Shown here piece after piece: positions 37,156 to 44,391 of a DNA stretch of 45,371 nucleotides. The notes under the pieces were generated by a model, which was not told the origin of the DNA, did not search any database, and worked only from the letters and a program-made list of their open reading frames with translations. Source of the stretch: a virus; the IMG/VR virus record IMGVR_UViG_3300021197_001919, positions 1-45,371 of that record, one strand, 5' to 3'. The position numbers and the translations under genes are program-made. Each line of letters opens with the position of its first letter. Within the stretch, counting starts at the first letter, position 1.

Positions 37156-37824
37156 ATGAACAAAAGGTTATGTATAGCCACACCGGCTTATGGAGGGATG
37201 GTTCATATGGACTGGCACGATTCCATCATGTCTATGTGGCAAGCTGGTATAGAGGTGACCACGATCTGTTTAGGTAACGAATCCTTGATAACACGAGCTC
37301 GTAACACTCTCTTGAGAATTTTTCACAAACAAATGACCGGTATAGATAAGTTATTTTTCTTAGATGCCGATTGTGGGATCACGGGTCAAGATGTAAAATC
37401 CATGATGAATACACGCTATGATGTTATTGCAGCACCAGTGGCCCTCAAGGGTATGACACCAGAGGGAAAACCACATCACAATGTAGCAGAACCAAAAGAC
37501 ACATCTGGAGGTTACCAACAAGTAAAATACGTAGGTACTGCAGCATTGATGTTATCAAGAAGAGCAGTAACTGATCTAGTCGATAATGCAATAAGTTGTG
37601 GAGATGTGTATAAGAAGGGAATTCTATCAAGTGATGACTCTAGAATACAAGCAGAAGAAGGAGAATACTACGATGTGTTCAAAACGTCTATAGACGATGA
37701 TGGAATTTATCTATCCGAAGATTATCACGTATGCCAGACGTTGCGAGGATTGGGTTATAACATAATAGTAGATCCAAGAATCAAAACGAGACATAACGGC
37801 AATCACGTATTCCTAAGTCATTGA
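37156..37824 (+). CDS. Glycosyltransferase-like protein (GT-A type), 222 aa
   Basis: Starts MNKRLCIATPAYGG, a typical first strand of GT-A glycosyltransferases. It continues with SLITRARNTLL (about residues 43-53) and a DxD-type metal/nucleotide-sugar motif, LDADCG (Asp 70 and Asp 72). Near the end, LSEDYHVCQTLRGLGYNI (Glu 188, Asp 189) is the usual acidic catalytic-site region before a final strand. It should transfer a sugar from a nucleotide donor; the acceptor is unknown. It ends one base before the 2OG oxygenase gene, so the two are probably co-expressed and might act on the same target. No good Shine-Dalgarno is visible in the six-base gap upstream. Confidence 0.8.
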   Translation: MNKRLCIATPAYGGMVHMDWHDSIMSMWQAGIEVTTICLGNESLITRARNTLLRIFHKQMTGIDKLFFLDADCGITGQDVKSMMNTRYDVIAAPVALKGMTPEGKPHHNVAEPKDTSGGYQQVKYVGTAALMLSRRAVTDLVDNAISCGDVYKKGILSSDDSRIQAEEGEYYDVFKTSIDDDGIYLSEDYHVCQTLRGLGYNIIVDPRIKTRHNGNHVFLSH

Positions 37825-37825
37825 T

Positions 37826-38428
37826 ATGAACTCGTTGTTAGAACGCAATGGTTATGTTATAGAAAGAAATTTTCTTAATAACGACACTACATCAATATTA
37901 AATCTATATTCATTTAAATCTGTACAAGATCAGATATCAGTTCCAGGGGATCCTCGTGATGAAGTAGAGCATGTAAATTCGTGGAATCTAAATAGTCACG
38001 CAGCTTTTGATTCTATATTATTTTCATCTACGGAAAAAATGATACAAAAGTGTGAGGTTGAGTTGATACCCACATACTACTATGCTAGAATTTATCTCAG
38101 GAATGCTGATATGAACGGACACAGGGACAGAAAGTCGTGTCAGTTTTCAGCTAGTATCAACCTAGGACAATCTCATAACTATCCAATCTATATAGAAAAT
38201 AAAAAAACCGGTACGTATACAGAAGTAGATTTACAACCCGGAGATGCTCTAATATACAAGGGAATAGAACAAAGGCATTATAGAAAAATATTCACCGGTA
38301 ATTGGTATTCTCAATTATTTCTTCACTGGGTAGATTCTTCACAAACGGAATGGTTTTATGATAAAGGTGACAAGCCATTTGATCATGAGAAAAAATTTAC
38401 AGATAGTTGGAAATCTATTTTATACTAA
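37826..38428 (+). CDS. 2-oxoglutarate/Fe(II)-dependent oxygenase, 200 aa
   Basis: The iron triad is visible: His 99 and Asp 101 in NGHRDRKSCQFSAS, and distal His 151 in GIEQRHYRKIFTG. The 2-oxoglutarate-binding basic residue is probably Arg 153 or Lys 154, and the last strand is YSQLFLHWVD. These fit the small 2OG-Fe(II) oxygenases common in marine T4-like phages. Family function is hydroxylation or oxidation of a substrate with O2 and 2-oxoglutarate; the substrate here is unknown (protein side chain, nucleotide and small molecule are all possible). The gene lies directly after a glycosyltransferase gene, so hydroxylation followed by glycosylation is an attractive but untested idea. Confidence 0.85.
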   Translation: MNSLLERNGYVIERNFLNNDTTSILNLYSFKSVQDQISVPGDPRDEVEHVNSWNLNSHAAFDSILFSSTEKMIQKCEVELIPTYYYARIYLRNADMNGHRDRKSCQFSASINLGQSHNYPIYIENKKTGTYTEVDLQPGDALIYKGIEQRHYRKIFTGNWYSQLFLHWVDSSQTEWFYDKGDKPFDHEKKFTDSWKSILY

Positions 38429-38445
38429 AGTTCCTGAAAGTATGA

Positions 38446-38453
38446 TATTTATA
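38446..38453 (+). promoter_or_regulatory. TATTTATA element, putative late promoter
   Basis: The octamer is in the 46-base gap between the oxygenase gene and the multidomain enzyme gene, 21 bases before the ATG at 38475. This is nearly the same distance as at 1345 and 13522. There is no clear Shine-Dalgarno site between it and the start. Confidence 0.4.
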
Positions 38454-38474
38454 TTAGACAACATAGCTTAAAAA

Positions 38475-41400
38475 ATGAACCAATTTATACAAGAGATAAT
38501 CAAACCTTTACTAAAAGAAGATGAGCAGATCACTAATGTGGTAGGAGTGTATGCGGGCAGATTTCAACCATTTGGTAAACATCACCTAGCCACGTACAAG
38601 TGGTTATCTAAACAATTCAAAGATTCATATATAGCTACATCGGACAAGTCTGGCTCAGCAAAACATCCATTATCATTTAGGGAAAAGAAAAAACATATGA
38701 TAAAAATGGGTATACCTGCAAACAAAATAGTGAAAGAAAAGAGTCCTTACATAGCTAATAATATTTTAAAAAAATATGATCCCAAAACAACAGCTGTGGT
38801 TTATATATTTGGACAAAAAGATGCTGGCAGATTAATGTCAGGAAAATATTTTAGAGATTATAAGAAAGAAAAGAGCAATCTACAGGGCTATCCAGAACAA
38901 GGTTATATATCGGTAGCGCCTCACGTATCAGTAAAGGTGGGAGGCAAAGAATTAAGCGGAACTACTATTAGAAATATGCTTGGTTCTAAGTCTATGGAAG
39001 ATAGTAAGAAAAGAAAACTATTCAAACAACTATTTGGATACTACGACGACAAAGCCATGGAATTATTTACAAAAAGATTTGTTAATGAGTCTTTAATGGA
39101 AATGGGTATGACTAGTGGATATCCCGATCAGAAAGAACTCGATGATTATATGAAAAAGGTTGATAAGAACAGAAGCAAAACTGATTCCAATAAAGAATAT
39201 GTATTTGAACCCGTTAATGAAGGCGTTGATACTGACGAAGTAGCAGGGTTCATGGTATATCATTTAGACGAGACTGGAAAGAAGGAATATTTGTTGCTGA
39301 GGGATAGTACATATTGGGGACCACCAAAGGGACACTTACGAAAAGGAGAAACTCCACTTCAGGGAGCAACCAGGGAAACTTATGAAGAGACTGGTATAAC
39401 AATTTCCAATACTATTAAAAATTTTGAGTTTATCTATACTGTAAACTTTGGTACATCTAAGCAAAAAGATATTACAATGTACTTGGGTAAGACAAATAGC
39501 AAGAATGTTAAGTTGTCGCACGAGCATAGTGAATATGTGTGGGTAGATCGAGATCAAGCAATATCAATGATGAATCAAGAAAACGCAGTTGATATGTTTA
39601 ATTCTATAGAATCATTGGATATGAACGAATCTATCTCGGTACCAATAGAGGTAGGAGATACTGTCTTAGGGGGTAGGTTTAAGAATAAACCAATCGTTGT
39701 TAAGGATATAGGAAAGAATGAAAAAGGTGATATTACAATTAACGGAAGACCTCTTTTAAAGTATAGAATAGTATCAAAGTCAGATATAGAAGAATTTGTA
39801 ATCAAAACAAATATTATTGAATCTTCATTTACGCCAAATACAGCTGGGGGTATAGTAGATGATGGACCAAGATATTGGTATGGAAATCAAAATACATATC
39901 GCAAATCAGCTGAGCGAGAAGCTGCTAAGCTGGGATATAGGGTAGTAAATTATATAGTACCTGATATGGAATTTGAAGAACACGATACCTACTATCCAAA
40001 TGGACCTACCGGAGCAGTTTCATACTTTCCTGCGGGTTTGGTTGGAGCCAAGGCTGGTACCAATATACTAGCTGATCTAAAAGGTAAGCCCGCATTTAAT
40101 AAGTGGTTACAAAACATTAACAGAAGTATAGTGAGACTAGGATGGAATCTTATAGATTTTATTTCAGCTGATGATTCAATCAAACAGTCTTCAAAAGAAC
40201 CAATCAAGTCAACAAATCCAAAGGTTGACCAACCTGAACCAACGGAACCAAAAGATGAAAAGGACCAACATAACAAGATGAGTGTAGTAGAAGAACAATT
40301 ATTTACTAAGAAATGGTGGAAAGACATTCTCACCGAGGGTGGCGCTTATGGACACATGGCACATCCATTTGATGATATGGATCTCACTTTTGGAGACCTA
40401 AGAGCTATTATTGAAAATGGATTACAGGGTACTCTTGATCGGGAAGATAACGTGACGGAAAAATTAGATGGTCAAAACTTAATGATAAGTTGGAAGAATG
40501 GTAAGTTAATAGCTGCAAGGAACAAAGGACATTTGAAAAATGCAGGTAAAACAGCACCAGACGTCAAAGGCATTCAGACAATGTTCAAAGGTAGAGGAGA
40601 TATAGAGAATGCATTTGTATTTGCCATGAAGGATCTCCAAAAGGCTATAGGGAAATTGTCAGAAAAACAAAGAACCAAGATATTTCAAAACGGTAGTTCT
40701 TTTATGAATCTTGAAGTAATGTGGCCCAAATCAGCAAATGTTGTAAATTACGACAAGGCTGAAATAGTTTTTCATGGAGCACTGAGGTATAATGATGCTG
40801 GTAGCCCTACAGGAAATGTACCGGATAGTGCAAGAGCATTGGAGGGTATGATACGTCAAGTTAATCAAAACGTACAAAAACATTATAAGATATCCAAGCC
40901 TAATTTTCTCAAGGTTCCAAAGAGTCAAAATTTTGGAAAGAGACAATCATACTACAATTCCAAGGTATCTAAGCTGCAAACCAAGTATTCTCTAAAGGAT
41001 GCAGATACGTTAGCTCTGTATCATCAACGTTATTGGGAAACATTTATACAACAAGCAGAAAAGAAGTATTCTTCACGTTTAAATGATATGACATTTAGAG
41101 GTCTAGTTCGGAGATGGGCTTTTGGTGATAAGTCATTTAAGATACCGGATATCAAAAAGGCACTGAGTGATAGTCCAGAATTTTTGAATTGGGCACTAGG
41201 ATTTGATAAAAACGATCATGCCGCTACAATAAAAAGTAATATGAAACCATTTGAGATGTTATTCTTTCAACTTGGAGCAGAAATATTAAAAAATATAAAA
41301 GGATTTACAGCAGCAAATCCATCAGCTTCTGTTCAAAGAATGCAAAAGGGGTTAGATAAAGCTATAAAGGACATCCAAAAGGGAGATGACGTCAAGAAGA

Positions 41401-41567
41401 TAAAATTAGTAAAAAATCAATTAGAGAAGTTATCTGCTATAGGAGGACCGGAATCAATAGTACCCTCTGAAGGTCTAGTATTTAAATATAAAGGTAAAGT
41501 ATATAAGTTTACTGGAGCATTTGCACCAGTGAATCAAATACTTGGAGCACTAAAATTTAGCCGATAA
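38475..41567 (+). CDS. Multidomain NMNAT-like / Nudix / KxDG nucleotidyltransferase protein, 1030 aa
   Basis: Five regions follow a short N-terminal peptide (MNQFIQEIIKPLLKE). (1) Residues 22-200: NMN adenylyltransferase-like fold, GRFQPFGKHH (28-37) and LSGTTIR (160-166); the usual HxGH is GKHH. (2) About 250-370: Nudix hydrolase with a full box at 286-308 (Gly 286, Glu 292, Arg 300, Glu 301, Glu 304, Glu 305, Gly 307). (3) About 386-440: a small beta domain, VGDTVLGGRFKNK. (4) About 455-570: an unknown domain opening GIVDDGPRYWYGN. (5) 622-1030: a covalent nucleotidyltransferase (RNA/DNA ligase-like) domain with K663-LDG, FMNLEVMWP (Glu 747) and EGLVFKYKG with a later Lys (999-1011). NMNAT plus Nudix resembles NatV of phage KVP40 (NAD salvage). 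LxE/IxE motifs lie at the linkers. The domains are clear; the joint pathway is inferred. Confidence 0.88.
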   Translation: MNQFIQEIIKPLLKEDEQITNVVGVYAGRFQPFGKHHLATYKWLSKQFKDSYIATSDKSGSAKHPLSFREKKKHMIKMGIPANKIVKEKSPYIANNILKKYDPKTTAVVYIFGQKDAGRLMSGKYFRDYKKEKSNLQGYPEQGYISVAPHVSVKVGGKELSGTTIRNMLGSKSMEDSKKRKLFKQLFGYYDDKAMELFTKRFVNESLMEMGMTSGYPDQKELDDYMKKVDKNRSKTDSNKEYVFEPVNEGVDTDEVAGFMVYHLDETGKKEYLLLRDSTYWGPPKGHLRKGETPLQGATRETYEETGITISNTIKNFEFIYTVNFGTSKQKDITMYLGKTNSKNVKLSHEHSEYVWVDRDQAISMMNQENAVDMFNSIESLDMNESISVPIEVGDTVLGGRFKNKPIVVKDIGKNEKGDITINGRPLLKYRIVSKSDIEEFVIKTNIIESSFTPNTAGGIVDDGPRYWYGNQNTYRKSAEREAAKLGYRVVNYIVPDMEFEEHDTYYPNGPTGAVSYFPAGLVGAKAGTNILADLKGKPAFNKWLQNINRSIVRLGWNLIDFISADDSIKQSSKEPIKSTNPKVDQPEPTEPKDEKDQHNKMSVVEEQLFTKKWWKDILTEGGAYGHMAHPFDDMDLTFGDLRAIIENGLQGTLDREDNVTEKLDGQNLMISWKNGKLIAARNKGHLKNAGKTAPDVKGIQTMFKGRGDIENAFVFAMKDLQKAIGKLSEKQRTKIFQNGSSFMNLEVMWPKSANVVNYDKAEIVFHGALRYNDAGSPTGNVPDSARALEGMIRQVNQNVQKHYKISKPNFLKVPKSQNFGKRQSYYNSKVSKLQTKYSLKDADTLALYHQRYWETFIQQAEKKYSSRLNDMTFRGLVRRWAFGDKSFKIPDIKKALSDSPEFLNWALGFDKNDHAATIKSNMKPFEMLFFQLGAEILKNIKGFTAANPSASVQRMQKGLDKAIKDIQKGDDVKKIKLVKNQLEKLSAIGGPESIVPSEGLVFKYKGKVYKFTGAFAPVNQILGALKFSR

Positions 41568-41601
41568 CTATATAACTATATATGTATACAGGAAGCAAGT
41601 C

Positions 41602-42066
41602 ATGTCAGTAGAAAAAACACAAAACAAAATAAATCAACTCTTCAAACCAAAAGTCCAAGTTGGATACAATTCACCAACAGTAAATCAACGAAAAGAGGGT
41701 GAGGAATGGACTGATGCTAGAGGTCGAACGTGGAAGATAGAAAACAAACAAAGAAAACAAATAACTAAGATTCCACCTCGAGGGTTTGACAAGTGTTTGG
41801 ATTGTAATAAACTTATTCTAAAGAAAATAGATCAGGACACTTGGAATAGAATGGCGAGATGCTACTACTGCCAAGTTAATTTTGAAGCTCATTTGAAAAC
41901 TATTAATAAATGGGGTGAGTGGGTAAACGAACAAGAACAAGCTAGGTGGAAATCCGTGACTGAAGAATTAACTGATGCACTAAGGGGTGAACGTGAAAGG
42001 TTACCCGACTTTGATCCTACGATAGCAAACGCAATAACTAACGAACACAAGAACGGAGCTAAGTAA
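41602..42066 (+). CDS. Zinc-ribbon-like hypothetical protein, 154 aa
   Basis: ATG at 41602 with AGGAAG at 41590..41595. Two CxxC pairs, CLDC (in GFDKCLDCNKLILKK) and CYYC (in MARCYYCQVNF), about 20 residues apart, suggest one structural zinc site. Before them is EEWTDARGRTWKIENKQRKQ, and after them a helical, Trp- and Glu-rich tail. I recall similar proteins near packaging genes of marine T4-like phages but know no function. The stop overlaps the next ATG by one base, and the gene opens the run leading to terminase and portal. A role in packaging or head assembly is only suggested by position. Confidence 0.75.
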   Translation: MSVEKTQNKINQLFKPKVQVGYNSPTVNQRKEGEEWTDARGRTWKIENKQRKQITKIPPRGFDKCLDCNKLILKKIDQDTWNRMARCYYCQVNFEAHLKTINKWGEWVNEQEQARWKSVTEELTDALRGERERLPDFDPTIANAITNEHKNGAK

Positions 42067-42386
42067 TGAAAATTTTAACAAAACTTGTAGCTATATTGGC
42101 TGGAATTGCAGGAATAGTAGGTATGGTTTTAGGTTCACAAAAAAAATCTCAAGAAGTCAAAGAATTAAAAAAAGTTATAAAGAATTCTAAAAAAGAAGAG
42201 GCTAAAGTAGAAAAAGAGATAGTAAGTTTAGAACAGGATAAAGCTACTAATAAAAAAGAAATCACAAAGCTAAAGAGAAGATTAACCGTAGCTAAGAAAA
42301 AAACTGTTAAGATGGAAGAAGCCTATGAGGCGGATGATATAGAATCAGCAGAAGATTTTTTAAAAAAGTTTTCCAAAAAGAAATGA
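42066..42386 (+). CDS. Small membrane-anchored coiled-coil protein, 106 aa
   Basis: The first about 22 residues (MKILTKLVAILAGIAGIVGM) form a hydrophobic segment that reads as a signal anchor. The rest is a Lys/Glu-rich coiled coil (VKELKKVIKNSKKEEAKVEK and onward) with no further membrane segment. Size and layout resemble an inner-membrane spanin subunit (Rz type), which helps disrupt the outer membrane at lysis, but they also fit other phage membrane proteins. It overlaps both neighbours (one base upstream, four bases downstream, as ATGA), so the three small genes are translationally coupled. Confidence 0.75.
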   Translation: MKILTKLVAILAGIAGIVGMVLGSQKKSQEVKELKKVIKNSKKEEAKVEKEIVSLEQDKATNKKEITKLKRRLTVAKKKTVKMEEAYEADDIESAEDFLKKFSKKK

Positions 42387-42793
42387 GAATGGATATGAAA
42401 ATATTAAAGTATTTATTAATAACCGGTTTAGTATTGTCTGTGACAGATGGACAAACGATCAAAAAAGATGGCAAGGAAGTAGCATCTTTTACACAGTCTG
42501 AAGCACTTGAAATGTTGAAAGCTCGTGATGCTCAATGGAAAGGTAAGTTAGCAAAAGCTGATTCGTTGATAGCATCTAAGAACGTTGTGATCAACGAGTG
42601 TGAGAGTCTAGTGGCAGAAATAGAAAAAAATGCTAACGTCGAGTTTGTTTTATCTGAGGCGAAAAGCAGACAAATAAAAATATTAAAAACACGAGATAAA
42701 GCCAATGAAGAGATGATAAAGGCTCTTCAACCTAAATGGTATGAAAATCAATACTTATGGTTAGTAATAGGAGTTGTTCTAGGTAAAATCTAA
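42383..42793 (+). CDS. Exported protein with coiled coil and C-terminal membrane segment, 136 aa
   Basis: ATG at 42383 overlaps the previous stop (ATGA). In-frame ATGs at 42389 and 42395 are alternatives; starting at 42395 gives MKILKYLLITGLVLSVTDGQ, a good signal peptide. There is no lipobox Cys. The middle is a coiled coil (residues about 45-115), and the end KWYENQYLWLVIGVVLGKI is a C-terminal membrane helix preceded by aromatic residues. With its neighbour it could form a two-component envelope complex (spanin-like), or it could be an unrelated membrane protein. The stop shares one base with the terminase start. Confidence 0.7.
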   Translation: MRMDMKILKYLLITGLVLSVTDGQTIKKDGKEVASFTQSEALEMLKARDAQWKGKLAKADSLIASKNVVINECESLVAEIEKNANVEFVLSEAKSRQIKILKTRDKANEEMIKALQPKWYENQYLWLVIGVVLGKI

Positions 42794-44379
42794 TGAGCGA
42801 CATCAAACAAGCCATCCGTAGAGAGTACCTCAAGTCATCAGATGACCCTATCCACTTTTTACGTAAATATGCAACCATACAACATCCTCAGAAGGGTAAG
42901 ATCAAATTTGACCTATATGATTTCCAAGAGAGATCACTTCAAGATCTAAGACAGCATGACTATAATATAGTTTTAAAATCTAGGCAGCTTGGAATCAGTA
43001 CGTTATCTGCAGGTTATGCTCTATGGACGATGTTATTCTTTCAAGATAAAAATATATTAGTAATTGCTAAGGATAAAGACGCTGCTAAGAATCTCGTTAC
43101 TAAAGTGAGAGTGATGTATAAAAATTTACCCACTTGGTTAAAGACTACAGTGGAGGAAGACAATAAGTTGTCGTTTAGATTGGGTAATGGCTCACAGATA
43201 AAAGCTGTTGCTGCTACACCAGAAGCTGGTCGATCAGAAGCATTATCTCTGTTGATACTTGATGAGGCAGCATTTATTGATACAATTGAGACTATATGGA
43301 CAGCTGCACAACAGACGCTTGCTACGGGTGGAAGATGTATAGTTTTATCGACACCAAACGGTGTTGGAAATTGGTTTCATAAAATGTGGGTTGATGCTAT
43401 AGAAGGCACAAATGGATTTTCTTTTATAGAATTACCATGGCAAGTTCATCCCGATCGAGACCAATCGTGGAGAGATGAGCAAGATAGAATTTTAGGTCCA
43501 ACCAAGGCATCTCAAGAATGCGACGCCGACTTTTTAAGTTCAGGTAATTCAGTAGTAGATGCACAGATACTTCAATGGTATAAGGAAACAACTGTAGCTG
43601 AGCCAGTAGAACAGGGTGGTGTAGATAAAAACCTTTGGATATGGTCTTATCCAGACTATACAAAGGAATATATAGTTGTTGCTGATGTAGCACGTGGAGA
43701 TGGAACGGATTATTCAGCCACACAGGTGTTTGAAGTAGATACGATGGATCAAGTAGCTGAATATAAAGGTCAGCTAGGAACTACGGATTTTGGTAACTTT
43801 TTGATAGAACTTTCGACTAAATATAATGATGCGTTGCTCGTGATAGAGAATAACAATGTGGGATGGGCAACAATACAAACTGTAATAGATCGGGGTTATA
43901 AAAACCTTTTCTATCAATCTAAAGATCTACAGTATATTAATGTTGAGCAACACACTACTAACAGATATAGATCTGAAGATAAAAATCTCATACCTGGTTT
44001 TGGAACTTCTGCTAAGACTAGACCATTAGTAATAGCTAAGATGGAAGAATATACAAGAGAAAAATTAGTAAAATTAAAATCAACACGTTTAGTAGAAGAA
44101 CTTTTTGTATTTATATACAAGAACAACAAACCTCAAGCCATGCAGGGATATAATGATGATTTAGTAATGTCGTATAGCATAGCATTGTGGATAAGGGATA
44201 CAGCTCTTAGATTAAAATCTGAAAAAGATGCTTTGCAAAAAGCTACAATGAATTCTATCTTAAATTCAAATCAAGGGCATGATGCTGGATTCAGTAATAG
44301 AACATCTCCTGCGGGAAAGGAAAATCCATGGGAGCAAAATATTAAGGGACAAAAAGAAAGTCTCGATTGGTTATTATAA
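42793..44379 (+). CDS. 17: Large terminase subunit (T4 gp17-like), 528 aa
   Basis: The motor that cuts and pumps phage DNA into the prohead. N-terminal ATPase: a Walker A-type loop SRQLGIST (63-70), Walker B LLILDE (Asp 157, catalytic Glu 158) and the coupling motif STPNG (186-190). C-terminal RNase-H-like nuclease: Asp 298 in VVADVARGDGTDYS, Glu 352 in VIENNNVGW, and Asp 455/456 in YNDDLVMSYS, matching the three acidic positions of T4 gp17. At 528 residues it is slightly shorter than T4 gp17 (610), so N-terminal or linker parts are reduced. It directly precedes the portal gene, its docking partner. In T4 gp18 and gp19 lie between these two genes; here they are absent. Confidence 0.95.
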   Translation: MSDIKQAIRREYLKSSDDPIHFLRKYATIQHPQKGKIKFDLYDFQERSLQDLRQHDYNIVLKSRQLGISTLSAGYALWTMLFFQDKNILVIAKDKDAAKNLVTKVRVMYKNLPTWLKTTVEEDNKLSFRLGNGSQIKAVAATPEAGRSEALSLLILDEAAFIDTIETIWTAAQQTLATGGRCIVLSTPNGVGNWFHKMWVDAIEGTNGFSFIELPWQVHPDRDQSWRDEQDRILGPTKASQECDADFLSSGNSVVDAQILQWYKETTVAEPVEQGGVDKNLWIWSYPDYTKEYIVVADVARGDGTDYSATQVFEVDTMDQVAEYKGQLGTTDFGNFLIELSTKYNDALLVIENNNVGWATIQTVIDRGYKNLFYQSKDLQYINVEQHTTNRYRSEDKNLIPGFGTSAKTRPLVIAKMEEYTREKLVKLKSTRLVEELFVFIYKNNKPQAMQGYNDDLVMSYSIALWIRDTALRLKSEKDALQKATMNSILNSNQGHDAGFSNRTSPAGKENPWEQNIKGQKESLDWLL

Positions 44380-44382
44380 ATA
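44375..44382 (+). promoter_or_regulatory. TATAAATA, exact match to the T4 late -10 box, overlapping the terminase stop
   Basis: The octamer covers the terminase stop codon and ends nine bases before the portal ATG. If used, transcription would start almost at the start codon, leaving no room for the AGGA ribosome site (44382..44385). Read-through from the terminase gene is more likely, so this may be coincidence in AT-rich DNA. Confidence 0.2.
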
Positions 44383-44391
44383 GGATATTAA

